A DNA stretch of 64,000 nucleotides from JAEEJA01 sp036343175. GTDB taxonomy: Bacteria > Bacillota > Clostridia > Lachnospirales > Lachnospiraceae. Location: NCBI GenBank assembly GCA_036343175.1, contig JAZASR010000002.1, positions 1-64,000 of the forward strand. Reading direction: 5' to 3'. Of the stretch, positions 1 through 8,209 are shown piece after piece (within the stretch, counting starts at the first letter, position 1; each line of letters begins with the position of its first letter). The position numbers and the translations under genes were made by a program. The notes beneath the pieces are model-generated. The model was not told where the DNA came from. It ran no database searches and was given only the letters and a program-made list of their open reading frames with translations.

Positions 1-81
1 ATCACATTCAGAAGATGCGAGTTGAAAAGCACAATTGCTAATCAAAGAAAAGCTGGTCCAGGCACAGATAAATATACCCTA

Positions 82-251
82 GAAATTGACCGATATTTGA
101 CACTCACACGTGGCAAATATCGCAGGCAATTTCCAACGAATGGTGTTTACACCATTCGTTTGTGACCAAACAGTATTGCTTGCAACTCATCCCCGCAAAC
201 CGTAGGAGAAAAAATGAAAAAGTATACTTTTTCGAACACATACGGTTTGAG
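82..251. repeat. Cluster of three inverted repeats, including a copy of a dispersed repeat module
   Basis: Three consecutive inverted repeats lie between the window start and the end of the EAL gene. The first pairs 82-99 with 114-133 (arms share GAAATTG and CGATATTTG). The second is a perfect 12-bp stem at 135-160. The third pairs CAAACCGTA (about 195-203) with TACGGTTTG (about 242-250) and encloses an 18-bp palindrome at 216-233. Positions 170-208 match 20559-20597 (reverse complement) with about three mismatches. No coding sequence is supported in 1-268. Confidence 0.75.
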
Positions 252-268
252 TGAGGAAAGATCTTATT

Positions 269-2002
269 CTAGAACCTGATCTCAGACAGTCTGACAGGCT
301 TTGAATAATAATATCCCTGGAACTGGGATACATGGTAGTTCTCTCGAAGATAGCATGCAAGATCCTTTGTCTCTATGCCCTCTATGCAGACGCCTTTCTC
401 AAGATCCTTCGCATATCCCGTAATGGCCTTTAAAAGATACTGCTTAGGCATATCTGCCTGTATGTCATCTATGAAGCTCTTATCTATCTTTATCTGGTTT
501 ACAGGAAGCTTCATAAGGACGTCAAGGGCAGAATATCCTGTTCCAAAGTCATCGAGCGCAATATTAAAGTTCCTTGACTTAAGGAATATTACGTCAGACT
601 GGAGTGCCGCAGGATTGAGGAGCTTGCAGCGCTCTGTAAGCTCGAGCTTGACATTCCTTGTCGGGAAATTCTCCTGCTTTATGATAGCTTCAAGATCCGA
701 CTTGAATCTTTCATTTGCTAGCTGCGGATAAGCGAGATTGACATTTACAACAAAATCCGGATGCTCTGCAAGTAAAGGATGAACTTCATGAAGAGCAGTC
801 CTTATTATCCAGTTTCCAAGTGTATAAAATACAGGATCCTTTTCGAGCCATGGTATGAAAAGTCCCGGAGGTACCGTCTTTCCGCTTGCATCCTGCCAGC
901 GTAAGAGTGCTTCTGCACCCACTACTTCTTCAGTTCCGGCATTTACTATTGGCTGATAAAGAAGATAGAATCCGGCGCAGCCATGAAGTACAGAGCTTCT
1001 GATGCGGCTTAAGAACTGAAGACGTTCGTTATTCTTATCTAGGCTCTCGGCATCGACTACATAGAGATGCTGGAATGTATTTTCTTTTGCCTGATTAAGA
1101 AGGGACATTGCATTATTGTATATGGCATTCTCCCCTATGACGTGGCTGCCGTCAGACAGCATACATGCTCCATAATAGTCAATGGATATATGGGTACCGC
1201 CTACTTCAAAGCTGTTTTTCAGATATGCACGAAGCCTGTCGAATGATTCTTTAAGAGTATCGAGTTCTATATCGGACTGAAGGACAAGGTAAGCCATCTT
1301 TGTGCCCTCTGCCCTGTATACATATCCTGATCTGACAAGCTTTGTCAGCTGGGAGGCTATGCTCTTAAGTATCATATTGCCTGCATGGATGCCGTAAGTA
1401 TTATTGATCTCAAAGAAATCCTTGACACCGAACATGCAAAGGTAGAACTTCTTATGCTGAGCCTCATACTTTCCCAGAAGCTTCATAAGATTGTTGCGGC
1501 TGTAAAGACCTGTTACGGGATCAATAAAATTTTCCCGTTCATGATTTACAATATTCCCAACAAAAAACCTGTTCTCACCGCTCCTATCCTTTACAAGCTT
1601 TCCCTTACAGGTGATGGTAACATAGAAACCTTCTTTATTTCTTACCATATATGTTGCATCATGCATGGCAGTGGTGCCTGTAAAGAGGTCTTCTATCGTC
1701 TTATCAAAATATTCGAGCTGTTCAGGATTGATATATGTACGCCATACGTCATTAAATCTGTGTAAATATTTGTCGGGAAATCCGAAATATTCAACAAATT
1801 CATCGCACAGGGCAGTTACGTCAGTCTTTATGTCTGTAATATAGCTGTATCTGCCGTCTGCCGTGGATGTAAAGGCATTGAAAATCGGCCCAAGATAATC
1901 ACGCAGCTCATCCTTAAAATCATCTATGACACTCATGTCACCGATTAGAATAGAGCCGGAATCTTCAGCCTGTGCTGCCTCCGAATTATAATTGTCACCC
2001 AT
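269..2002 (-). CDS. Cyclic-di-GMP phosphodiesterase: PAS-like, degenerate GGDEF, EAL
   Basis: A 577-aa cytoplasmic signalling protein with no visible membrane segment. Residues of about 30-150 look like a PAS-type sensor. About 155-310 form a GGDEF fold whose signature is degraded (the expected RxGGDEF reads RAEGTKM), so cyclase activity is unlikely. About 325-575 form an EAL domain that looks complete: EAL in GAEALLRW, the ELTER glutamate, DDFGTGYSAL, the lysine of IKIDKSFI and the late GIET glutamate. The expected activity is hydrolysis of c-di-GMP, possibly tuned by the inactive GGDEF domain. The start is set by AGGAGAA just upstream of ATG. It appears monocistronic. A second c-di-GMP hydrolase family (HD-GYP) is encoded at 25 kb. 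Confidence 0.9.
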   Translation of the reverse strand: MGDNYNSEAAQAEDSGSILIGDMSVIDDFKDELRDYLGPIFNAFTSTADGRYSYITDIKTDVTALCDEFVEYFGFPDKYLHRFNDVWRTYINPEQLEYFDKTIEDLFTGTTAMHDATYMVRNKEGFYVTITCKGKLVKDRSGENRFFVGNIVNHERENFIDPVTGLYSRNNLMKLLGKYEAQHKKFYLCMFGVKDFFEINNTYGIHAGNMILKSIASQLTKLVRSGYVYRAEGTKMAYLVLQSDIELDTLKESFDRLRAYLKNSFEVGGTHISIDYYGACMLSDGSHVIGENAIYNNAMSLLNQAKENTFQHLYVVDAESLDKNNERLQFLSRIRSSVLHGCAGFYLLYQPIVNAGTEEVVGAEALLRWQDASGKTVPPGLFIPWLEKDPVFYTLGNWIIRTALHEVHPLLAEHPDFVVNVNLAYPQLANERFKSDLEAIIKQENFPTRNVKLELTERCKLLNPAALQSDVIFLKSRNFNIALDDFGTGYSALDVLMKLPVNQIKIDKSFIDDIQADMPKQYLLKAITGYAKDLEKGVCIEGIETKDLACYLRENYHVSQFQGYYYSKPVRLSEIRF

Positions 2003-2040
2003 AACATTCTCCTACTAAACATAACTCATAAGATATAAAT

Positions 2041-2068
2041 ATTATATCATAAAGGGGTTGTTTTGAAA
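2041..2068 (-). promoter_or_regulatory. Putative promoter of the EAL gene
   Basis: On the minus strand TTTCAA (2063-2068) is followed after 16 bp by a perfect TATAAT (2041-2046), about 40 bp upstream of the EAL start codon. The -35 is weak. Confidence 0.45.
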
Positions 2069-2142
2069 TATAAAAATAAAATCAATTTCATTAATTCTAT
2101 CGGAAGAGAGACACGCTTTTCTAAAGATTGACGGCAAATGAC

Positions 2143-2177
2143 AAAAAAACTCCTGCAAAAATTTTTGCCGGAGTTTT
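2143..2177 (-). terminator. Intrinsic terminator downstream of nfnB, bidirectional in form
   Basis: The arms AAAAACTCC and GGAGTTTTT enclose a further self-complementary A5/T5 core. A-tract and T-tract flank both sides, so it can act on either strand. On the minus strand it follows the nfnB stop by about 130 bp. Confidence 0.7.
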
Positions 2178-2305
2178 TGACATGTATTTTTTTATTGCTG
2201 CAGACCTATAATCCTGCCGATATTCATCACAAGACCTGCAGCGGTAAATGATACTTCAGCCTTTATTAACGCCGCGATCATTAAGCTTAAAAAAGAGGGA
2301 AATGA

Positions 2306-3694
2306 TCATTTATGCTGCAGATATTCGTCTATTGCCTTTGCTGCGTCTTTGCCTGCGCCCATAGCAAGGATTACTGTTGCAGCTCCTGTTACGGCATCAC
2401 CACCGGCATATACGCCGTCTCGTGAAGTCTTACCCGTCTCATCAGCAACTATGCATTTCCACTTATTGATATCAAGGCCCTTTGTAGTATTGGCAATAAG
2501 AGGATTAGGCGAAGTACCTAGTGCCATGATGACTGTATCGACCGGAAGGTCGAACTCCGAGCCTTCAACAGGTACAGGTCTTCTTCTGCCTGACGCATCT
2601 GGCTCGCCAAGCTCCATCCTTATGCATGTCATGCCTGTAACATTCCCATTCTCATCGGCATGGATCTCAACAGGATTGCATAAGAGATTAAAGTTGATGC
2701 CCTCCTCCTTTGCATGATGGACTTCTTCTTTTCTTGCAGGGAGCTCTGCTTCAGATCTTCTGTATACGAGTTCTACCTTAGCGCCAAGTCTTAATGCTGT
2801 ACGAGCGGCATCCATAGCAACATTTCCGCCGCCGACTACCGCAACATGCTTTCCGGCTATGATAGGTGTCTCATATGAGTCATCGAAGGCTCTCATAAGG
2901 TTATTTCTTGTAAGATACTCATTTGCTGAGAATACGCCGTTAGCGTTCTCACCAGGTATACCCATAAATCTTGGAAGACCGGCACCGGAGCCGATAAATA
3001 CAGCCTTATAGCCATAATCCTCGAAAAGCTGGTCTATGGTAAGTGTACGTCCGATGATAACGTCTGTCATGATCTTAACTCCAAGGCTCTTAACATTCTC
3101 GATCTCAGGCTCAACTACCTTCTGTTTTGGAAGACGGAACTCTGGTATACCATAGGAAAGAACGCCTCCTGCCTTATGAAGTGCTTCAAATATCGTAACT
3201 TCGTAACCCTTCTTTGCAAGGTCGCCTGCGCAGGTAAGTCCGGCAGGACCTGCACCTATAACTGCAATCTTGATGCCATTATCTGCAGCGGTCTTCTCCG
3301 GCTTTACACCGTGGGCTCTTGCCGTATCTGCCGCATATCTTTCGAGCTTGCCGATAGATACAGGCTCGCCCTTGATACCACGGATACATTTCTCTTCACA
3401 CTGTGTCTCCTGAGGACATACACGTCCGCAGACTGCAGGAAGGGCTGAATACTCGCTGATGGAAAGATAAGCACCATCAGGATCTCCATCCTTTATATGC
3501 TTTATGAAGTCAGGAATATTTATGCTTACCGGACATCCCTTTACACATTGCGGATTCTTGCACTGGATGCAGCGGCTTGCTTCATCTACAGCTTCTTCAT
3601 CTGTATATCCAAGGCAGACCTCATCGAAGTTAGCGGCCCTGACAATAGGATCCTGTTCACTGATCGGAACTCTCTTTAAAACGTCTACGCTCAT
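2306..3694 (-). CDS. nfnB: NfnB-type subunit (GltA/GltD-like NADPH-binding flavoprotein)
   Basis: A 462-aa FeS flavoprotein. The N-terminus carries two four-cysteine sets (Cys42, 45, 50, 54 and Cys89, 93, 99, 103) for [4Fe-4S] clusters. An FAD Rossmann motif starts near residue 143 (GAGPAGL) and a second nucleotide-binding motif (GGGNVAMD) lies further on. By sequence it would be named glutamate synthase small subunit, but no glutamate synthase large subunit is nearby. The gene 36 bp upstream encodes a PyrK/SudB-like partner. That arrangement and both lengths match NfnAB, the ferredoxin:NAD(P)+ transhydrogenase that couples reduced ferredoxin and NADH to NADP+ reduction. The NfnB assignment rests on context. 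GGAGATTAAATA precedes ATG. Confidence 0.85.
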   Translation of the reverse strand: MSVDVLKRVPISEQDPIVRAANFDEVCLGYTDEEAVDEASRCIQCKNPQCVKGCPVSINIPDFIKHIKDGDPDGAYLSISEYSALPAVCGRVCPQETQCEEKCIRGIKGEPVSIGKLERYAADTARAHGVKPEKTAADNGIKIAVIGAGPAGLTCAGDLAKKGYEVTIFEALHKAGGVLSYGIPEFRLPKQKVVEPEIENVKSLGVKIMTDVIIGRTLTIDQLFEDYGYKAVFIGSGAGLPRFMGIPGENANGVFSANEYLTRNNLMRAFDDSYETPIIAGKHVAVVGGGNVAMDAARTALRLGAKVELVYRRSEAELPARKEEVHHAKEEGINFNLLCNPVEIHADENGNVTGMTCIRMELGEPDASGRRRPVPVEGSEFDLPVDTVIMALGTSPNPLIANTTKGLDINKWKCIVADETGKTSRDGVYAGGDAVTGAATVILAMGAGKDAAKAIDEYLQHK

Positions 3695-3730
3695 TATTTA
3701 ATCTCCATTCTTTATTTTTCACAATATTTT

Positions 3731-4591
3731 TTACGCGAGGCCATGCTCTTTCTCGTAACGGAGCTTTGCCTGAGCTTCAGGTGTCTTGTACATTCTTTGA
3801 CGCTTCATGGCTACGTCCCAGTCAACCAGGTGACCATCGAACTCCGGTCCATCCACGCATGCGAACTTTGTCTCATCTCCGACCTTAAGTCTGCAGGCGC
3901 CGCACATACCTGTACCGTCTACCATAATAGTGTTCATGCTGACTATGGTCTTTATGCCAAGCTCTTTTGTAAGAAGACTAACGAATTTCATCATTACCAT
4001 AGGTCCGATCGCAATAATTCTTGTATATTCCCTGCCCTGATTCTTAATGAGCTCATTTATCATGTCACAGGTATTGCCCTTGAAGCCATAGGAACCATCA
4101 TCTGTACATATAAAGAGTTCACTGGCAACATTTCTCATATCATCCTCATAGATTATGATATCCTTTGTCCTGGCACCAATGATCACGTCAACAGGAGCGC
4201 CGATCTCCTTAAGCCACTTGACCTGACAGTAAACGGGAGCAGTGCCGACACCGCCGGCTACGTAGAGGATCTTTTCCTTCTTTATATCCTCAACACTCAT
4301 ATCACAAAGATCTGAAGGTCTGCCGAGAGGTCCGACGAAGTCTTCGAATGACTCACCTTCATTGAGTGAACAGATGCCTTCCGTAGATGCACCTATAGTC
4401 TGAACAATAAGTGTAATGGTTCCTTTCTCTCTGTCATAATCACTGATCGTGAGAGGGATCCTCTCGCCCTTTTCATCCAGCTTTACAATGATGAACTGAC
4501 CAGGCATGCAGCTCTTTGCCACAAGAGGAGCTTCTACTACCATCTGCCAGATATTGTTTGCCAGATATTCTTTTTTTAGAATCTTGTACAT
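3731..4591 (-). CDS. nfnA: NfnA-type subunit (PyrK/SudB-like FAD and [2Fe-2S] protein)
   Basis: A 286-aa oxidoreductase of the dihydroorotate dehydrogenase electron-transfer (PyrK) and sulfide dehydrogenase beta family. The N-terminal half has a ferredoxin-reductase FAD fold (PLTISDYD), the middle an NAD-binding region (YVAGGVGTAP), and the C-terminus a cysteine cluster (MCGACRLKV, then a later Cys) for [2Fe-2S]. In NfnAB this subunit binds NADH and is the proposed bifurcation partner of NfnB, which is encoded directly downstream. An in-frame ATG 12 bp upstream overlaps the ribosome-binding site GGAGGTAAAA, so the start at 4591 is preferred. Alone it could be read as a sulfide dehydrogenase subunit. 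Confidence 0.85.
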   Translation of the reverse strand: MYKILKKEYLANNIWQMVVEAPLVAKSCMPGQFIIVKLDEKGERIPLTISDYDREKGTITLIVQTIGASTEGICSLNEGESFEDFVGPLGRPSDLCDMSVEDIKKEKILYVAGGVGTAPVYCQVKWLKEIGAPVDVIIGARTKDIIIYEDDMRNVASELFICTDDGSYGFKGNTCDMINELIKNQGREYTRIIAIGPMVMMKFVSLLTKELGIKTIVSMNTIMVDGTGMCGACRLKVGDETKFACVDGPEFDGHLVDWDVAMKRQRMYKTPEAQAKLRYEKEHGLA

Positions 4592-4698
4592 TTTTACCTC
4601 CATGATGTTTTTGCAGACGCGAAATGAACCTTATGCATTAAAATACTTATGCAAAATAATATTCAGGAATATAAGACAATAATGCAGGCTATGATCAT

Positions 4699-5211
4699 TC
4701 ACGCATTCATGAGCGCCTCTATGTCAGGCTGCTCAGTGGCTGCAAGATATGTATTAGTAAACCGGCGGTCGCCGCTTACGTTCTTTCCCAGGAAGTCAGG
4801 CTTCTTAAAATTATCCGCATCAGCCTCGTCCTTAAACTCGACCTCAGCAAACATAAGCCCTTTAAGCCTTCCTTCGAATATGTCGATCTCGGCCCTGTGA
4901 CCGCAATCTCCCTTACCGTCATGCAAAGGAATGACATATCTTGTTTTTTCGACGATATTGCCCTCAGTCTTTTTTAACAGAGCCTCAAAGGATTCCTGAG
5001 AAATATTGAATTCATGCTCTTCATTGATACAGACGTCTCCATGTCCGGAACGCGCATTGTGCTCTTTGAATGTAAACAGATACTGATCATCCCATTTGCG
5101 GATACGGACTGTCGGATGCGCGCTTATATATGCCTGAATGAGCTTATGATGCTCGAATGCACTAAGGCTCTCAGGCAGTTTATTCAATAAAAATTTCTTT
5201 TCAATCTCCAT
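4699..5211 (-). CDS. CYTH-domain protein (triphosphate tunnel metalloenzyme family)
   Basis: A 170-aa protein starting with the CYTH signature ExExK (MEIEKKFLL), followed by alternating charged beta-strand segments typical of the tunnel fold (VRIRKWDDQYLFTFK, AEIDIFEGRLKGLMFAEVEF). Members bind triphosphates with divalent metal ions and act as inorganic triphosphatases, thiamine triphosphatases or class IV adenylate cyclases. The substrate cannot be told from sequence. The start at 5211 follows GAGGTC. An ATG five codons upstream lacks a site. It sits between metY and nfnA with short gaps, probably without a functional link. Confidence 0.85.
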   Translation of the reverse strand: MEIEKKFLLNKLPESLSAFEHHKLIQAYISAHPTVRIRKWDDQYLFTFKEHNARSGHGDVCINEEHEFNISQESFEALLKKTEGNIVEKTRYVIPLHDGKGDCGHRAEIDIFEGRLKGLMFAEVEFKDEADADNFKKPDFLGKNVSGDRRFTNTYLAATEQPDIEALMNA

Positions 5212-5262
5212 GTAAAAAGACCTCATAAAATATCATCATACCTGTTAATTTTACAACAGGGA

Positions 5263-6537
5263 CTAAATGATTTCAAGAGCCTGAGCCACATCCGCAATGA
5301 TATCATCCGCATTCTCAATGCCGACGGAAAGGCGGATAAGATCCGGTTTTACGCCGCCTGCCATAAGCTCCTCATCGGTCATCTGACGGTGAGTGGATGA
5401 AGCAGGATGAAGCACGCAGGTATGGGCATCAGCGACATGAGTGGCTATGATAGCAAGCTTAAGATGCTTCATGAACTCTTCAGCAGCCTTTCTTCCGCCC
5501 TTCACGCCGAATGATATGACGCCGCATGTTCCGTCCGGCATGTACTTCTTCGCGCGCTCATAATATTTATTGCCGGGAAGACCAGGGTAATTGACCCATG
5601 TGACATGATCATTATTTTCAAGGAACTGCGCTACCTTCATGGCATTTTCACAATGTCTCTGTACACGGACTGCAAGTGACTCAAGGCCGAGATTTAATAT
5701 ATAGCAGTTCATAGGTGAAGGTATAGCTCCAAGATCACGCATGAGCTGGGCTGTACACTTTGTTATGTAAGCGCCCTCTTTGCCGAATTTCTCCGCATAA
5801 GTAATACCGTGATAAGACTCATCAGGAGTTGTGAGACCTGGGAACTTATCTTTATGAGCCATCCAGTCGAACTTTCCGGAATCTACTATAGCTCCTCCAA
5901 CAGTTGCATCATGACCGTCCATATATTTTGTGGTTGAATGTGTGACTATATCAGCTCCCCATTCAAATGGCCTGCAGTTGATCGGTGTTGCAAATGTATT
6001 GTCTACTATAAGCGGTACCCCGTGGGCATGCGCGGCATTAGCAAAGCGCTCTATGTCGAATACTGTAAGTGCCGGATTGGCAAGAGTTTCGCCAAATACT
6101 GCCTTTGTATTGGGCTTGAACGCTGCCTCGAGCTCTTCATCGGAGCAGTCGGGATCTACGAATGTAAAATCAACTCCCATACGGCGCATGGTAACATTGA
6201 AAAGATTGAAGCTGCCTCCGTATATGGCAGATGATGCGATAACATGGTCGCCACAGCCCGCCAGATTGAATACTGAGTAGAACGTGGCTGCCTGCCCTGA
6301 TGAAGTAAGTATGGCGGCCGATCCGCCCTCAAGCTCGCATATCTTCTTTGCTACATAGTCATTGGTCGGATTCTGAAGTCTCGTGTAAAAATATCCTTCA
6401 GCCTGCAGGTCAAATAACCTGCCCATATCCTCACTGGTATCATACTTGAATGTGGTACTCTGGATGATAGGAACCATCCTTGGCTCGCCGTTCTTCGGGT
6501 TGTAGCCTCCCTCGATACATTTTGTTTCCTGCTGCAT
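5263..6537 (-). CDS. metY: O-acetylhomoserine sulfhydrylase (PLP-dependent)
   Basis: A 424-aa enzyme of the Cys/Met metabolism PLP family. It makes homocysteine from O-acetylhomoserine and sulfide. The PLP lysine is in VTHSTTKYMDGH, and the start (CIEGGYNPKNGEPRMVPIIQ) and length (about 425 aa) are typical of MetY rather than the shorter cystathionine enzymes. It needs free sulfide. No sulfate- or sulfite-reducing gene is in the window. A strong terminator hairpin ends 26 bp before the start codon, so either transcription begins very close or the hairpin is an attenuator. AGAGGGTC precedes ATG. Confidence 0.92.
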   Translation of the reverse strand: MQQETKCIEGGYNPKNGEPRMVPIIQSTTFKYDTSEDMGRLFDLQAEGYFYTRLQNPTNDYVAKKICELEGGSAAILTSSGQAATFYSVFNLAGCGDHVIASSAIYGGSFNLFNVTMRRMGVDFTFVDPDCSDEELEAAFKPNTKAVFGETLANPALTVFDIERFANAAHAHGVPLIVDNTFATPINCRPFEWGADIVTHSTTKYMDGHDATVGGAIVDSGKFDWMAHKDKFPGLTTPDESYHGITYAEKFGKEGAYITKCTAQLMRDLGAIPSPMNCYILNLGLESLAVRVQRHCENAMKVAQFLENNDHVTWVNYPGLPGNKYYERAKKYMPDGTCGVISFGVKGGRKAAEEFMKHLKLAIIATHVADAHTCVLHPASSTHRQMTDEELMAGGVKPDLIRLSVGIENADDIIADVAQALEII

Positions 6538-6562
6538 AATTTAGACCCTCTTTTCTGGCATG

Positions 6563-6609
6563 AAAAAAACACGCCGAATATTGTAGAATATTATACAGTA
6601 TTCAGCGTG
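6563..6609 (-). terminator. Terminator after hisIE or attenuator in the metY leader
   Basis: On the minus strand an 11-bp stem (CACGCTGAATA with TATTCGGCGTG, one G-T pair) with an 18-nt loop is followed by seven T. The T-tract ends about 26 bp before the metY ATG. It could end the his operon or control metY. Confidence 0.8.
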
Positions 6610-6691
6610 CCGATTGCACGAATAATATCAATAATTTAATTAAAAGTGCAGATCATTTAAGGTGACCCGCCAGACGTTAAAAAAAAGAGCC

Positions 6692-6749
6692 GCTTTGGAA
6701 ACATGCAGCATCCTGCAGGAGCAGCTTTGGAAACATGCAGCATCCTGCA
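6692..6749. repeat. Perfect 26-bp direct repeat, period 32 bp
   Basis: The 26-bp sequence starting GCTTTGGAAACATGCAGCAT occurs identically at 6692-6717 and 6724-6749, just downstream of the hisIE stop codon. The copies contain the palindromic core TGCAGGA/TCCTGCA. No coding role is visible. Confidence 0.85.
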
Positions 6750-6754
6750 CTTTC

Positions 6755-8122
6755 CTAAAGTTTTTTCATAAGTGTTTTAAGGTCGATATCATTTTCTGCA
6801 GCTATACCAAGAAGCGCCCTTATCATACCGGCAATATTCTTTGAAAGGCCGGTCTTTTCATTATCTGTCAATGACCTGATAAGACAGGTCTGCGCGACAG
6901 TATAATCATACATTGGATCATTAGTAATGTTATTATAATAACTGCCAGGTGTCCCGGATCCATGTTCATGAGCTGTTTTTTCAGATACCTGCTCATGAGC
7001 AGTCTTTTCAGATTCCTGTCCCTGACCTTTTTTAAAAGCTTCCTCTTCGTAAGCTTTCTTTACTGCTTCAGTACTGCCGCTTTTAATGTCAGGCGTTTCA
7101 ACAGAGGATATAGGCGTAAAGAAACAGGACCTGTTTCCTGTATGGCAGGCGGCACCGATCTGAATGACCTTTGCGAGTATAGTATCCTGATCACAGTCAA
7201 TAGTAAGGCTCATGACGTACTGGAAGTGTCCGGATGTCTCACCCTTAAGCCAGAGCTTTTGACGGCTGCGGCTGTAATATGTCATCATGCCCGTCTCAAT
7301 AGTCTTATTGAAAGACTCTTCATTCATCCAGGCCATCATAAGGACCTGACCATTCTCATGATCCTGAACTATGGCAGGAACAAGACCGGCATCATTCTTT
7401 TTGAGATCCGCGAATTTAAGATCTGTATGAAGTACTCTTACAGGGATATGATAATTCGAAAGATACGTTCTCTTGGCCTTAAAAATACCGCCCTCTTCAT
7501 AATAGTTGGTAGCAACGGCTGAAACAGCATCTTTCTGGAGAAGAGACACAATGTCATGTCTTTCAAGACTGTCACGGATAATAAGATCTTTGCAGCAGCA
7601 AGGGTTGTCCGGACCGCCTTCCACATCTCTCAGATAAGAAGAGATCTCATCAAGCACCTTGTCAAGACCTGTCGAAGGAGAATCGACATGCTTGAGCACA
7701 ACAGAGGCAAAGCCCGAATCAAATAAATTCTTAAGTCCTTCTGCATCCGTAAAATCATGCTTCATATCGATCTCAACGGCAGTCTCATTGCAATACCCAT
7801 CTATAAGATCCCATATTTTATTACCTTCCGGGAAAAGAGCCTTACGGATAACTACCTTTACTGCACCTGTATCCAGCGTCTTTTCGATCACGTCCCTTGA
7901 ATCAACGTAAAGACCTGCAAATACAGGCACCCTTGAGATCGCATAAGCCTGCTTCAAAAGCTTTAAGAAGTTCTCACGTTCATCCTCCTGGCCGGTATAA
8001 TTATATATAAAAAGACCGTCTGCAAGATCATTATTGTACTGATCCACGAGTTCAAGTACATGATCCGGTACTTCGTTCTCCGCATTGATCGCCGCATATA
8101 TCTTTTTAGTCTTTTCTTCCAT
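6755..8122 (-). CDS. hisI: HisIE-type protein with extra HisA/HisF-like N-terminal domain and degenerate HisE end
   Basis: A 455-aa protein, about twice the usual HisIE length. Residues of about 1-230 resemble a HisF/HisA barrel (PVFAGLYVDSRDVIEKTLDTGAVKVVI aligns by eye with the HisF glycine-rich segment), but the first catalytic aspartate is not evident. Residues 245-336 are a convincing phosphoribosyl-AMP cyclohydrolase with metal motifs DCDQD (309-313) and CHTGNRSCF (326-334). A linker with a duplicated SEKTAHE follows. Residues 392-455 align with HisE from GSY onward, but the EExxE and ExxD metal residues are absent (TVAQT and NIAG). HisI activity is likely. HisE activity is doubtful, so a separate hisE may exist elsewhere. 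Last gene of the his operon. Confidence 0.85.
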   Translation of the reverse strand: MEEKTKKIYAAINAENEVPDHVLELVDQYNNDLADGLFIYNYTGQEDERENFLKLLKQAYAISRVPVFAGLYVDSRDVIEKTLDTGAVKVVIRKALFPEGNKIWDLIDGYCNETAVEIDMKHDFTDAEGLKNLFDSGFASVVLKHVDSPSTGLDKVLDEISSYLRDVEGGPDNPCCCKDLIIRDSLERHDIVSLLQKDAVSAVATNYYEEGGIFKAKRTYLSNYHIPVRVLHTDLKFADLKKNDAGLVPAIVQDHENGQVLMMAWMNEESFNKTIETGMMTYYSRSRQKLWLKGETSGHFQYVMSLTIDCDQDTILAKVIQIGAACHTGNRSCFFTPISSVETPDIKSGSTEAVKKAYEEEAFKKGQGQESEKTAHEQVSEKTAHEHGSGTPGSYYNNITNDPMYDYTVAQTCLIRSLTDNEKTGLSKNIAGMIRALLGIAAENDIDLKTLMKKL

Positions 8123-8209
8123 GGCGTTCTCCCTTCAAAATATATTGACTTACATATACCTGTTATGAAACAGCCGGTCCGATAATCGAAAATATCAGCT
8201 TATTGCCGA

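Larger units (their letters stand above)
2003..2305. other. 303-bp intergenic region
   Basis: The region between the EAL gene and nfnB holds the EAL promoter, a bidirectional terminator hairpin at 2143-2177 and nothing else recognisable. Confidence 0.6.

Noticed and set aside
2306..3694. Plain glutamate synthase small subunit (gltD)
   Set aside because: No large subunit is adjacent and the partner gene fits NfnA, so the NfnB reading is preferred, though not proven.
6610..6754. SAM riboswitch upstream of metY
   Set aside because: No S-box or other SAM riboswitch consensus is visible; only tandem repeats and a simple terminator are present.
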